A stretch of 64,000 nucleotides of DNA from Bifidobacterium merycicum DSM 6492 (GCF_900129045.1 NZ_FQTX01000001.1:558001-622000); one strand, 5' to 3'; counted from the first letter of the stretch, positions 1 to 8,027 are shown. Notes: a model not told the origin generated them from the letters alone. Program-made: numbers and translations.

Positions 1-1
1 G

Positions 2-991
2 ACCGAGCACATACATCAGATGTATCGACTCGGCGCGTACGTCATGCTGCGTTGGGGCGCCGACGAGCCACGATCCGAAGCCATCGCCCGGATGATGCTC
101 GCCGATGGCGGTCTGGGCATGTGCATGCTCAAGGAGGATGCGAAGGTGATGGCGATGGGTCCGTCACCGGACATGCGTTACCTCAGGGTGATCGACTATC
201 TTGATGAACTTCGTGCGGCGGCGGATAAGGAATACGCGTATGCCGAACACCCCCACGTCAAAGCGCTTGCCGAGCGCGTCGCGGAGTGCTTTATGGATGA
301 TCTCAAGGCGGATGACCGTTACCTGTATGATGCGGACAAACTGATCGAGGCATATGCGGCGTTGTGGGATACGCGGACCATGCCATCCGAACGGATGCGC
401 GGCGACCTGGAATTCAGACGTGTCAAACCCGATTGCGCACTGTGGGAGAATCCCGTGTATCTGCGCGAACTGGCCATATCGCTTATGGGAGCCAACGGTT
501 CGGCGGATCTGGTACAGGGCTTCGAACAGCGTGACCGTGAACGTTTTGAACGTGGACGGGAATATCTGCAGAGGCTGAGGGGGATCGTCGAACTGCGGGG
601 AATCAAGATGTTGCCGCCGATCATGGTCGTGTTGGGCAAAGCATGGGCGGATGACGTGGAACCGGCGTCGAACGTCGAGAGGACCAGGATGCTGCGCGGA
701 TATTGGAGATGCGGCGACGATGCCGCCGTGGTGGTGCTGTCGCGTCTGATGTATGACGGCTCCGCGAGGAAGGCCGCCACGGCCATTGCGGCATGCGATG
801 TCGAGGAATACGTGGCGGCGTTCCCGATGCTGGGCGGTGGTTCATCCGACGGTGGTTCATCCGACGGTGGTTCATCCGACGGTGGTTCATCCGACGATGG
901 TTCGTCCGGTGGTTCGTCTGGTGGTTCGTTCGACGATGACGATGCGTCCGATGAGCGCGATGACGAGAGGGGAGTCGTCGTTCTTGCCTGA
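2..991 (+). CDS. Unrecognised protein with Gly-Ser-Asp repeat tail (5' partial)
   Basis: The reading frame is open to the left window edge; the first ATG, at 20, has no convincing ribosome binding site, so the true start probably lies outside the window. About 330 residues are visible. The body is mixed and helical, rich in Arg, Asp and Ala, with no signal peptide or membrane segment. I do not recognise the family with confidence. A stretch near residues 225-265 (WRCGDDAAVVVLSRLM) loosely recalls the end of the actinobacterial DUF4192 domain, which is a weak guess. The C-terminus is low complexity: GGSSD repeats followed by an acidic segment, probably a disordered tail. No function is proposed. 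Confidence 0.6.
   Translation, partial: TEHIHQMYRLGAYVMLRWGADEPRSEAIARMMLADGGLGMCMLKEDAKVMAMGPSPDMRYLRVIDYLDELRAAADKEYAYAEHPHVKALAERVAECFMDDLKADDRYLYDADKLIEAYAALWDTRTMPSERMRGDLEFRRVKPDCALWENPVYLRELAISLMGANGSADLVQGFEQRDRERFERGREYLQRLRGIVELRGIKMLPPIMVVLGKAWADDVEPASNVERTRMLRGYWRCGDDAAVVVLSRLMYDGSARKAATAIAACDVEEYVAAFPMLGGGSSDGGSSDGGSSDGGSSDDGSSGGSSGGSFDDDDASDERDDERGVVVLA
836..895 (+). repeat. Four perfect 15-bp tandem repeats inside a CDS
   Basis: The unit GGTGGTTCATCCGAC occurs four times in a row and encodes GGSSD each time. Degenerate copies continue to about 935. The unit is a multiple of three, so copy-number change would lengthen or shorten the protein tail without changing frame. Confidence 0.9.
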
Positions 992-1134
992 TTCGTTCGC
1001 CGCCCAGGGGCGTGAACGAGGCCGGACATGGGGCGTATATCGTATTCCGGATGCCGTATGCCGCCGCCCGGCCTCGTCCGATTCCATGGATATCGCGAAC
1101 AGGGACCGCATAGTGGACATGCCGCGAGCGTGGG

Positions 1135-1165
1135 TTGACCCTACAACGGTTGTAGGGTTTAGGGT
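1135..1165 (+). promoter_or_regulatory. MerR-type promoter and operator for the MATE-MerR operon
   Basis: A TTGACC -35 element (1135-1140) is separated by 19 bp from a poor -10 (TAGGGT, 1160-1165). The spacer holds a 21-bp dyad with arms ACCCTACAAC (1138-1147) and GTTGTAGGGT (1149-1158) around one central base. A dyad in an over-long 19-bp spacer is the hallmark of promoters that MerR-family proteins activate by untwisting DNA. The MerR-type gene lies in the operon it would control, which supports autoregulation. Motif and spacing are seen; binding is inferred. Confidence 0.8.
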
Positions 1166-1206
1166 TTCCTGAGGAAATCAGTCAAGGAGAGGACCCGCGG
1201 GAAACC

Positions 1207-2571
1207 ATGGAGAGGAATCTGACGACAGGCAGCGTGTTCAAAACCATCATCACCTTCGCGTTGCCCTATCTGCTTTCGTATTTTCTGCAGACGTTGTACG
1301 GCATGGCCGACCTGTTCATCGCCGGCCAGTTCATCGGGGTGGACGGCATCACCGCCGTGGCGAACGGCAGCCAGGTGCTGTACATGCTGACCGTGGTAAT
1401 CGTTGGACTCGCCATGGGCGCGACCGTCACCATCGGCCATGCGGTCGGGGCGAACCGGTTCAGCGACGCGGCCAGAGTCATCGGCAACACCATCACGTTG
1501 TTCATATGCCTGGCGGTGGTGCTTACCGTGACGTTGCTGTGCAGCGTGCATGGCATCGTCGCGCTGATGGGGACACCGGTCGAGGCGGTGGACGGCACGG
1601 CCGCATACCTGAGCATATGCTTCGCCGGCATCCCGTTCATCGTCGCCTACAACGTCATCAGCTCCATCTTCCGCGGTCTGGGGGATTCACGAAGCCCCAT
1701 GTATTTCATCGCGGTCGCCTGCTTCTGCAACATCGCGCTCGACTATCTGTTCATGGGAGCGCTGCATATGGGGCCGTCCGGCGCTGCGTTGGGCACCACG
1801 CTCTCCCAGACGATCAGCGTGATCGTCGCGCTCATCGCCATCAGGCGCAAGCGCACCGGCATTCATGTGGGTGCCGGCGACCTGCACCCGCAAAGGTCCG
1901 TGCTCAAGGAGATCCTGACGATCGGCGTGCCGACGGCGGTGCAGGACGGATGTATCCAGGTCGCCTTCATCATCATCACGGTCATCGCCAATTACCGTGG
2001 GCTTGATGACGCCGCGGCCGTGGGCGTGGTCGAGAAGGTGATCAGCGCCCTGTTCCTCGTGCCGTCATCCATGCTGGCCACCGTATCCGCCGTGTCCGCG
2101 CAGAACATCGGCGCCGGCAAACCGGCACGCGCACGACGGACGCTTCGGTACGCCACCGCCATCACCGTCATCTACGGCATTGTCATCTCGGTCGTCGTGG
2201 AGTTGACGGCAAGCTCCGTCGTCGGCCTGTTCACCGCCGACACCGCGGTGATCGTGCTGGGCACGCAGTACATCCGCAGTTACATCATCGACAGCATCTT
2301 CGCCGGCGCCCACTTCTGTTTCAGCGGTTTCTTCGCGGCATATGGCCGTTCCTACATCGGGTTCATCCACAACATCGTGGCCATCACGCTCGTCAGGGTC
2401 CCGGGATCGTATCTCGCGTCGAAACTGTTCCCCGACACCCTGTTCCCCATGGGGCTCGCGGCCCCCGCCGGTTCGCTGCTCTCCGTGCTGATCTGCCTGG
2501 GCTTCTACTTCTGGCTCAAGCGTCGCAGCGTGCTTTCGGCAACGGGGGTGAACGTTGACGGCGAAGCGTGA
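1207..2571 (+). CDS. MATE family multidrug efflux transporter
   Basis: A 454-residue polytopic membrane protein with about 12 hydrophobic segments and the two-fold repeat typical of the MATE/DinF class (NorM-like), which exchange Na+ or H+ for cationic drugs. Characteristic stretches are the first helix with TLYGMADLFIAGQFIG and the later repeat beginning KEILTIGVPTAVQDG. Length is normal for the family. The ATG at 1207 follows an AAGGAGAGG ribosome site. The gene shares an operon with a BmrR-like MerR regulator whose probable operator lies just upstream, so expression is probably induced by the compounds exported. Substrates cannot be told from sequence. Confidence in the family is high. Confidence 0.93.
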   Translation: MERNLTTGSVFKTIITFALPYLLSYFLQTLYGMADLFIAGQFIGVDGITAVANGSQVLYMLTVVIVGLAMGATVTIGHAVGANRFSDAARVIGNTITLFICLAVVLTVTLLCSVHGIVALMGTPVEAVDGTAAYLSICFAGIPFIVAYNVISSIFRGLGDSRSPMYFIAVACFCNIALDYLFMGALHMGPSGAALGTTLSQTISVIVALIAIRRKRTGIHVGAGDLHPQRSVLKEILTIGVPTAVQDGCIQVAFIIITVIANYRGLDDAAAVGVVEKVISALFLVPSSMLATVSAVSAQNIGAGKPARARRTLRYATAITVIYGIVISVVVELTASSVVGLFTADTAVIVLGTQYIRSYIIDSIFAGAHFCFSGFFAAYGRSYIGFIHNIVAITLVRVPGSYLASKLFPDTLFPMGLAAPAGSLLSVLICLGFYFWLKRRSVLSATGVNVDGEA

Positions 2572-2587
2572 CGAGGCGGATCACGCC

Positions 2588-3424
2588 ATGCCGAAGGATG
2601 CGAGGCTGTTCCGCATCGGGCAGGTGGCTCGCATGTTCAACATCTCCCTGGGCTCGCTTCGTCATTACGAGCGATGCGGGTTGCTGGAACCCGCATACGT
2701 CGATCGGCGTACCGGATACCGTTACTATGGCGTCAAGCAGTTCGAGGTGCTCAACACCATCCGCTATCTGCGGGTGTTGGATATGCCGTTGGAGCAGATC
2801 GCCGAGTTCCTGCATAATCGCGATGTCCGCGTCATCGAGGACAAGCTGGTCGCGCAGAAGGCCCTCATCGAGCGCAAGCAGCATGAACTGGAGATGATCT
2901 CCAGGAAGATCGGGCATCGGCTGGAACGCTTGCGTGATGCCGTGGATACGGACCTTGACGTGATTCGACTGGTCGATCAGCCGGCCTGCAGAATCGCGTG
3001 GATCCGTGATTCGCCGACGCTTGATTCGTATCTTGGATTGGAATATTCAATCCGTCGTCTGGAGGAGCGGCAGGACGATCCGATGGTTTTCCTCGGCAAT
3101 GTCGGCGTGGGTGTGTCGGCCGAGAATCTGGAACAGGGACGATATGACGATTACGGTCTGGTGTTCCTGCTGCTCGACGACGAGGACGAGTATCGGGGCG
3201 AGACCGTGGAACTGCCGGAAACGAAATGCGTGCGCGTCCGATTCGGCGGCAGTCACGGCGACGCCCCGGAACGATATCGTGCAATCATGCGCTATATCGG
3301 GGAGCATGGTCTCGAGGTCGCCGGGTTCTCGCGTGAGATCGCGCTCATCGACGAGGGACTGACCTCCGACCCCGAGCGTTTCGTGACCGAAATAAGCGTG
3401 CCGGTCCGGCAAGTGCGGCAGTAG
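2588..3424 (+). CDS. MerR family transcriptional regulator, BmrR-like
   Basis: A cytoplasmic activator with an N-terminal winged helix-turn-helix (FRIGQVARMFNISLGSLRHYE, about residues 8-75), a dimerising coiled coil (about 80-120) and a C-terminal region resembling the GyrI-like effector domain of BmrR, which binds hydrophobic cations. The start is uncertain: a TTG at 2555 would overlap the MATE stop, whereas the ATG at 2588 follows a GAGG at 2573-2576 and begins right before the conserved domain, so I chose ATG. It is co-transcribed with the MATE exporter. Binding to the dyad at 1138-1158 is inferred from motif type and gene order. Confidence 0.9.
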   Translation: MPKDARLFRIGQVARMFNISLGSLRHYERCGLLEPAYVDRRTGYRYYGVKQFEVLNTIRYLRVLDMPLEQIAEFLHNRDVRVIEDKLVAQKALIERKQHELEMISRKIGHRLERLRDAVDTDLDVIRLVDQPACRIAWIRDSPTLDSYLGLEYSIRRLEERQDDPMVFLGNVGVGVSAENLEQGRYDDYGLVFLLLDDEDEYRGETVELPETKCVRVRFGGSHGDAPERYRAIMRYIGEHGLEVAGFSREIALIDEGLTSDPERFVTEISVPVRQVRQ

Positions 3425-3441
3425 GGGGAATCCGGGAACGA

Positions 3442-3486
3442 AGAGGCGGGAAGCCAGCCGCGCGATCGCGGCTCGACTTCCCGCCT
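3442..3486. terminator. Long hairpin, probable bidirectional terminator
   Basis: The arms GAGGCGGGAAG (3442-3452) and CTTCCCGCCTC (3476-3486) pair perfectly. An inner stem, AGCCGC with GCGGCT, pairs inside them. It sits between the MerR gene and the converging aldo/keto reductase remnant. There is no clear T run on either side. Confidence 0.6.
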
Positions 3487-3489
3487 CCT

Positions 3490-3540
3490 CGTATGTCATG
3501 ACGTGTCGTATGTCATGACGTGTCGTATGTCATGACATGG
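3490..3540. repeat. Three 17-bp tandem repeats between convergent genes
   Basis: The unit CGTATGTCATGACGTGT is present at 3490-3506 and 3507-3523, with a third, slightly diverged copy at 3524-3540. Each copy contains the palindrome GTCATGAC. The array runs up to the aldo/keto reductase stop codon. No function is evident. Confidence 0.85.
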
Positions 3541-3548
3541 CCGGACGG

Positions 3549-4304
3549 TTACTTGACGCTTTCCTTGAGTGTCGGTGCAAGGGTGCCGGCCAGCGCACGC
3601 TCGCCCGGCCTTGCCAGCGGGCCGACCAGCTCGTGTGCGGTGTACGGTTCCTCGAGATAGTCGATGTCGCTGGGGCTCAGATGCACGCCGAGCGCCTCGA
3701 TGGCATCGTCCACGCGTTCCGGCTTCGAGCAGCCGACGAGGGGAGCCGTCACGCCCTTGGCCCAATGCCATGCGAGGGCGACCCGCGCCATCGGCACGCC
3801 GAGCCGTTCGGTGACTTCGTGCACGCGTTCGATGATCGGCATATCCTGCGCACGCGCCCGGTCATACTTGTTGCGCATGGTGCCGTCGGTGGAGCCACGC
3901 TTGGAACCGGAATCCCAACCCATGTGGGTCAAATGCCCGGACGCCATGGGGGAGTACGGCGTGAGCGCCACGTCATATTGGCGGCAGACGGGGATCATCT
4001 CGCGTTCATCCTCGCGGTACAGCAGGTTGTAATGGCATTGCATGCTGGTGAACTTGGTCCACCCGTTCGCCTCCGCCACGGTTTGCAGGGTATGGAACTG
4101 GTAGGCGTACATCTCGCTCGCACCGAGAGCGCGGACTTTGCCGGCCTTCACTAGGGAATCCAACGCCTCCATGGTCTCCTCGATGGGAGTGCCATAGTCG
4201 AAACGGTGGATGATGTACAGGTCGAGATAGTCGGTGTCCAGACGCTTGAGCGTGCCGTCGATCTCACGTTCGATGGCTTCGCGGGACAGATGCCCCTCGT
4301 TGAA
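3549..4304 (-). pseudogene. Aldo/keto reductase, 5'-truncated remnant
   Basis: The C-terminal 250 or so residues are a clear NAD(P)H-dependent aldo/keto reductase. They include NEGHLSREAIEREIDGTLKR, the segment YIIHRFD with the conserved active-site His, TPIEETMEALDSLVKAGKVR, and LTPYSPMASGHL. Homology stops at about position 4304. Upstream, the open frame runs on to 4523, but it reads the reverse complement of a cupin fragment and resembles no reductase N-terminus. Roughly 80-90 N-terminal residues are therefore missing, including the catalytic Asp, Tyr and Lys. The protein should lack activity even if it is expressed. The same junction removes the start of the neighbouring cupin gene. Confidence 0.85.
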
Positions 4305-4307
4305 AAG

Positions 4308-4484
4308 GAGCTCAAGGCCGGCCAGGCGGTGCGCGTCCCCGCCGATACGAAGCATTGGCATGGCGCGGCTCCCGGCGAATCGTTCTCCCATCTCGCCTTC
4401 ATGGTCCCGACCGGCGATCCGAAGGCGATAAGCAACGAATGGCTCGAGCCCGTGGACGCCGAAGCATACAACGCGCTCAGCTGA
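4308..4484 (+). pseudogene. Cupin-domain protein, C-terminal fragment only
   Basis: The plus-strand frame reads VRVPADTKHWHGAAPGESF and ends NEWLEPVDAEAYNALS. This is the typical end of small single-domain cupins of the carboxymuconolactone-decarboxylase or (R)-mandelonitrile-lyase-like group, including the metal-binding His pair of KHWHG. The first part of the barrel is absent: upstream of about 4308 the DNA is the antisense of the aldo/keto reductase. Its terminator follows at 4514. It appears to be the surviving 3' end of a gene once divergent from the reductase gene. Confidence 0.8.
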
Positions 4485-4513
4485 ACCGGATTCCACGAAA
4501 GACGCAATCGCTG

Positions 4514-4543
4514 AAGACCGCACCCGAAACGGTGCGGTCTTTT
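4514..4543 (+). terminator. Rho-independent terminator after cupin remnant
   Basis: AAGACCGCACC (4514-4524) pairs with GGTGCGGTCTT (4531-4541) around a six-base loop. A short T run follows. Confidence 0.85.
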
Positions 4544-4567
4544 CACATTCGAGGGAATGTCGCTACG

Positions 4568-4606
4568 CTAACTGCCATTATCATGATATTGCTAACGGTT
4601 TTTAGC
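4568..4606 (+). promoter_or_regulatory. Candidate operator region of the TetR-type gene
   Basis: The region holds a perfect TATCATGATA palindrome (4579-4588), two GCTAAC copies, and GCTAA paired with TTAGC (4591-4606), just ahead of the regulator start at 4620. TetR proteins usually repress their own gene from such sites. The assignment is inferred. Confidence 0.35.
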
Positions 4607-4619
4607 CGAGGAGGGCGTC

Positions 4620-5246
4620 ATGAGGAGAAGCGATACGCGGCAAAGGATCATCGAGGAGGCTTTGCACCTGTTCGCATCCAACGGATATGATGCGGTCAGC
4701 GTTTCGCAGATAGCGCAGGCCGTGGGTATCAAAGCCCCGTCCCTCTACAAGCATTTTCCCAGCAAAAGGGCCATTTTCGACGCGATTGTGGAACACATGA
4801 GGCAACTGGACGCGGAGCACGCGAAACAGGCCGAAGTGCCGGGGATGGACGAGGAGGAAGCCGAATCCGAGATCGACGCCCCCGAGCCGGCGAAACTGCG
4901 CGCGTTCATGGTCGACCGGTTCCGTTACTGGACGGAGGACGGCCTCGCCCACGACTACCGGCGCATGCTCACCCTCGAACAGTACAAGTCATCGGAGAAC
5001 ATGGCCATGTACCAGAAGGTGCTCGGCAGCGGACCGGTCGCATACATCGAGGACATGCTCGGCGCGATGCTCGACGAGGGGCTGCTGCGCGGCGACGATC
5101 CGAAGAGGATGGCGATCGAACTGTATGCGCCGTTCTTCCTGCTGGTTAGCGCCGCCGACGCGGTGGAAAGCAAGAACGCCCGCCGTCGCGTGCTCGACAT
5201 CTTCGCGAAGGGCGTGGATGACTTCATGGCCAGATACAAGGCGTAG
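4620..5246 (+). CDS. TetR/AcrR family transcriptional regulator
   Basis: A 208-residue protein with a TetR-type helix-turn-helix at about residues 8-55 (IIEEALHLFASNGYDAVSVS, then IKAPSLYKHFPSKRAIFDAI), followed by an all-helical ligand-binding and dimerisation domain. The ATG follows a GAGGAGGG ribosome site. Residues 72-90 are a very acidic insert. No obvious target lies downstream in the same direction, because the crcB genes have their own riboswitch. The former divergent reductase/cupin pair upstream may have been the target, but that is speculation. Family confidence is high; ligand unknown. Confidence 0.9.
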   Translation: MRRSDTRQRIIEEALHLFASNGYDAVSVSQIAQAVGIKAPSLYKHFPSKRAIFDAIVEHMRQLDAEHAKQAEVPGMDEEEAESEIDAPEPAKLRAFMVDRFRYWTEDGLAHDYRRMLTLEQYKSSENMAMYQKVLGSGPVAYIEDMLGAMLDEGLLRGDDPKRMAIELYAPFFLLVSAADAVESKNARRRVLDIFAKGVDDFMARYKA

Positions 5247-5308
5247 CGCGGCATGTCCGCATGGCGGCGGGCCGCCTTCGCGCGGGTCCACCCCGCGGAT
5301 ATACTGGG

Positions 5309-5380
5309 AGCCCGGTGATGGGACTCGCCTGGGATTCGTATGGATCCCGAACCGCAATTCCGCTGATGGTTCCTGCGACA
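5309..5380 (+). promoter_or_regulatory. Fluoride riboswitch (crcB motif)
   Basis: The leader contains GGTGATGG (5314-5321) followed by TCGCC, then a variable hairpin (GGGAT 5331-5335 with ATCCC 5344-5348), then CTGATGGTTCCTGC (5363-5376). This matches the conserved blocks of the fluoride aptamer: GGNGATGG at the 5' side and CTGATG-N2-CCTRC at the 3' side. It lies 60-130 bases upstream of two fluoride-channel genes, exactly where such switches occur. Downstream, partly complementary GC-rich segments (about 5382-5432) could sequester the crcB ribosome site. Confidence 0.85.
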
Positions 5381-5441
5381 TGCGGGTGTGCCATGCCTTA
5401 AGGCCGGGTTTCCACGCGGCACCCCGCGGAAAAGAGGGTGT

Positions 5442-5876
5442 ATGGCACGATTACATATCATTCGTCTTAATCTCGTATGCGTGGTGTTCCTCGGAGGCTG
5501 CGTCGGCACCGCATTGCGGTACTCGCTTTCGGGCCTCGCCGACCTTGGTCCGTTCCATGTCGGGACGTTCGCCGCCAATATGATCGCATGCTTCGCGTAC
5601 GCGGCGTTGTCCGCTTGGCTGGGCGGTACCGGCAGGATCGCCGGTCGCGCGAAAGAGTACGTGAACCGCGGATTCGGCATGGGCATGTGCGGCGGCCTGT
5701 CGACGATGTCCACGCTCGCGCTTGAGGAGTTCATGCTGCTGCGCGGCGGCGATGCCGCAGGATGCGCGTTGTATTGCATTGTGACGTTCGCCGTGGGCTG
5801 CGTACTCGCCTACGCCGGGGTGCTCGCCGGTCTGCGTCTCGCCGGTGCGGGGAATGGGAAGGAGTCGAACCGATGA
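5442..5876 (+). CDS. crcB: Fluoride efflux channel subunit CrcB (first copy)
   Basis: A small four-helix membrane protein (144 residues from the chosen start) of the Fluc/CrcB family, which exports toxic F- from the cytoplasm. Visible family motifs are GGCVGTALRYSLS near the start, GTFAANMIACF in helix 2 and GFGMGMCGGLSTMSTLALE in the helix 3 break. The frame is open further upstream, but the ATG at 5442 follows GAGGG and starts directly at the first hydrophobic helix. The stop overlaps the next crcB start by ATGA, so translation is coupled. Paired unlike subunits usually form a heterodimeric channel. Regulation by the upstream fluoride riboswitch is expected. Confidence 0.93.
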   Translation: MARLHIIRLNLVCVVFLGGCVGTALRYSLSGLADLGPFHVGTFAANMIACFAYAALSAWLGGTGRIAGRAKEYVNRGFGMGMCGGLSTMSTLALEEFMLLRGGDAAGCALYCIVTFAVGCVLAYAGVLAGLRLAGAGNGKESNR

Positions 5877-6244
5877 ACGCGTTCATCGTCATGGCGGTAT
5901 GCCTGTGCGGCGGCGTCGGGGCTTCGGCGCGGTACATCTGCGATTCGTATATCAAGGCCTTCTGGAGGAAGGCGTTCCCGCTGTCCACGTTCGCCATCAA
6001 CATCGTCGCCGGGTTCCTGGCGGGACTGGTCGCCGGCCTGTACGCGGATTCGGCCATGTCCGGGCAGGCGCGTCTGCTGATGGCCACCGGTTTCCTCGGC
6101 GGGTTCTCCACGTTCTCGACCATGATGAACGAATCCGTGACCCTGTTGCGCGGCGGGAGGACCGCGGTGTTCGCCGGGTATATGGTGGCATCGATCGTCG
6201 CGCCCGTGGCATGCGCCGCGCTCGGATTCCGTTGCGCCGCGTGA
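5873..6244 (+). CDS. crcB: Fluoride efflux channel subunit CrcB (second copy)
   Basis: A 123-residue, four-helix Fluc/CrcB protein. The motifs are GGVGASARYICDSY, STFAINIVAGF and TGFLGGFSTFSTMMNE, the last carrying the Phe/Ser/Thr pore residues of the family. It differs clearly from the preceding copy, as in Gram-positive bacteria where two subunits assemble as a heterodimer. The start ATG overlaps the preceding stop by four bases and follows GGAAGGAG. A longer in-frame extension upstream lies entirely within the first crcB and is rejected. Confidence 0.93.
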   Translation: MNAFIVMAVCLCGGVGASARYICDSYIKAFWRKAFPLSTFAINIVAGFLAGLVAGLYADSAMSGQARLLMATGFLGGFSTFSTMMNESVTLLRGGRTAVFAGYMVASIVAPVACAALGFRCAA

Positions 6245-6255
6245 GGGGAACGGCC

Positions 6256-6816
6256 ATGGCTTCCAAAGCGGGCACGCCGACGCATGTGGAGCATGGGTTC
6301 GGACCGGTGTGGGACGCCGGGTCGCGCGTGTTGGTGCTCGGTTCCATGCCCAGTCCGAAATCCCGTGAGATGCGGTTCTACTATGGTCACCCGCGCAACC
6401 GGTTCTGGCCGGTCATGGCCGCGATCTTCGGTGACGGTTCCTGCCTGTGCGAAGAGTGCGACGATCCTGCGCAGGTGGTGAGCGAACGCACCGATTTCGC
6501 GTTGCGTCACCATGTGGCGTTGTGGGACGTGATCGCCTCCTGCGACATCGTGGGCGCAAGCGACGCCAGCATCCGCAACGCGGTGCCCAATCGTCTCGCC
6601 CCGCTCGTCGCCGGATCGCGTATCGGCCACGTCTTCACGACCGGCGCCACGGCCGCGCGTCTGTATCGCACGCTGTGCGCGCCCGCATTGGAGGCGGCCG
6701 GATTCGCCGACCTGCCCATGACGCGCCTGCCGTCCACCAGCCCGGCCAACGCCGGCATCGGTCTGCCGGCTCTCATCGAGGTGTACGGATGCGTGGCCCG
6801 GGCCGCCGAATCGTAG
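6256..6816 (+). CDS. DNA-deoxyinosine (hypoxanthine) glycosylase, UDG family 6
   Basis: A 186-residue protein of the uracil-DNA-glycosylase superfamily. The N-terminal motif LGSMPSPKSREM, then FYYGHPRNRFWPVMAAIF and the late motif LPSTSPANAG match the HDG family, which removes hypoxanthine from DNA after adenine deamination. The ATG at 6256 lies 11 bases after the crcB stop with GAGGGGAA upstream, so it is in the riboswitch-controlled operon, or reads through from it. Why a base-excision enzyme sits with fluoride channels is unclear and may be chance. Confidence 0.85.
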   Translation: MASKAGTPTHVEHGFGPVWDAGSRVLVLGSMPSPKSREMRFYYGHPRNRFWPVMAAIFGDGSCLCEECDDPAQVVSERTDFALRHHVALWDVIASCDIVGASDASIRNAVPNRLAPLVAGSRIGHVFTTGATAARLYRTLCAPALEAAGFADLPMTRLPSTSPANAGIGLPALIEVYGCVARAAES

Positions 6817-6863
6817 GCCATCGCCGGTCCGCGGGCGTCGCCGGTGCGCGCGAGCGTGGACCG

Positions 6864-8027
6864 TCACATCATGTCCATGAGCATGTAGCCGAGCATCAGC
6901 TGCATGCGGTTCTTCAAGCGCGACAGATCCATGCCCAGCACGTCGCCCGCCTTGGCGATCTTGTAGTTCACGGTGTTGCGGTGGACGAACAGGTCGGCGG
7001 CGGTGTCGCGCACGCTGCCGTTATGGTCGAGATAGCCTCGCAGCACGTCGGTCAGATCCGTCCCGTTCTCCTTGTCGTATTCGAGCAACGGGCCCAGCAC
7101 CTGCCGGTAGTATTCCTGTGATATCTCCGGATCCTCCACGCCGAGCAGCACGCGGTAGGCGCCGAGATCGTCGAAGAAATTGATCCGGTCGTCCAGTTTG
7201 CCTCTCGATTGCAGTTTCAATATGGATTCGGCCTGGCGATGGCTTTTGCAGATGCAGCGGATGCTCTGCGTCAGCTTGCCGACGCCGATCGAAACGGTCT
7301 CCTTCCCGCGCAGCGCACGTTGCGTGGTCTCCAACACACCTCGCCCGACGTCGCGCAGCTCCTCCGGGCTGGTGCAGTGGACGACGGCCACGATCCGTTC
7401 CCATTCCCCGTAGGTGGCGCTGAAACGGACTCGGCGGCGCAGGTATTTCCGCACGGTTTCGCTCATCGCGTCGATGCGCTTGTACGGATCGTCGGCGAAA
7501 TCGTCAAGACGGATGATGATGACCGCGTAACGCCACTCTATTTCGAAATGGAATTCGGACAGCGCGGGGATGTACAGTTCCTGCCGGTCGGGGTAGGAGA
7601 TGGCGTTGCGGAACGCGTTGCCGATCATACGGTCCTTCGTCTCCTCGTCGATGAGGCGGCGGCACAGCGGGCGTGCGATGCTTTCGAAGGGGACGTCCTT
7701 GGGGATGGCGAACAGGGGGAAGGCGTGTTCATCGCAGAAGGTCGTCACCTCTTCGGGGATGTGGTCGATGTAGTGGCCGGTGTCGAGGGCGACGCCCGCC
7801 GCGTCCCTCGCATACAGGGTGCGCACATAGGACATCAGGTCGTCATCGCCGCCCAACGCGACGCCGGTGGTGAGGATGAGCTCGTCACCACCCAGATAAT
7901 CGCTGAGCATGGTGGACTCCAGCACATGCACCCACGTGACCCGATGTGTGAGACCGTCGGATCCGGCTAGCAGATCAAGCCTTGCGTCGGGGCATCCATC
8001 GAGCAGCTCCCTTAATTCCAAAGCCAT
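6864..8027 (-). CDS. PucR family transcriptional regulator
   Basis: A 387-residue regulator transcribed away from the aminotransferase operon. Residues 1-120 form the PucR N-terminal sensory domain (MALELRELLDGCPDARLDLLAG, then LGGDELILTTGVALG). A GGDEF-like, non-catalytic middle region follows. The C-terminal helix-turn-helix of the PucR/CdaR type reads LTDVLRGYLDHNGSVRDTAA and LFVHRNTVNYKI. The start at 8027 follows AGGGAG. PucR proteins typically activate neighbouring purine, amino-acid or GABA catabolic genes when substrate is present. Its position opposite the permease/aminotransferase operon makes it the likely controller. Confidence 0.92.
   Translation of the reverse strand: MALELRELLDGCPDARLDLLAGSDGLTHRVTWVHVLESTMLSDYLGGDELILTTGVALGGDDDLMSYVRTLYARDAAGVALDTGHYIDHIPEEVTTFCDEHAFPLFAIPKDVPFESIARPLCRRLIDEETKDRMIGNAFRNAISYPDRQELYIPALSEFHFEIEWRYAVIIIRLDDFADDPYKRIDAMSETVRKYLRRRVRFSATYGEWERIVAVVHCTSPEELRDVGRGVLETTQRALRGKETVSIGVGKLTQSIRCICKSHRQAESILKLQSRGKLDDRINFFDDLGAYRVLLGVEDPEISQEYYRQVLGPLLEYDKENGTDLTDVLRGYLDHNGSVRDTAADLFVHRNTVNYKIAKAGDVLGMDLSRLKNRMQLMLGYMLMDMM

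Noticed and set aside
3490..3540. Short repeats considered as a CRISPR remnant
   Set aside because: The units are directly adjacent with no spacers and no cas gene is present.
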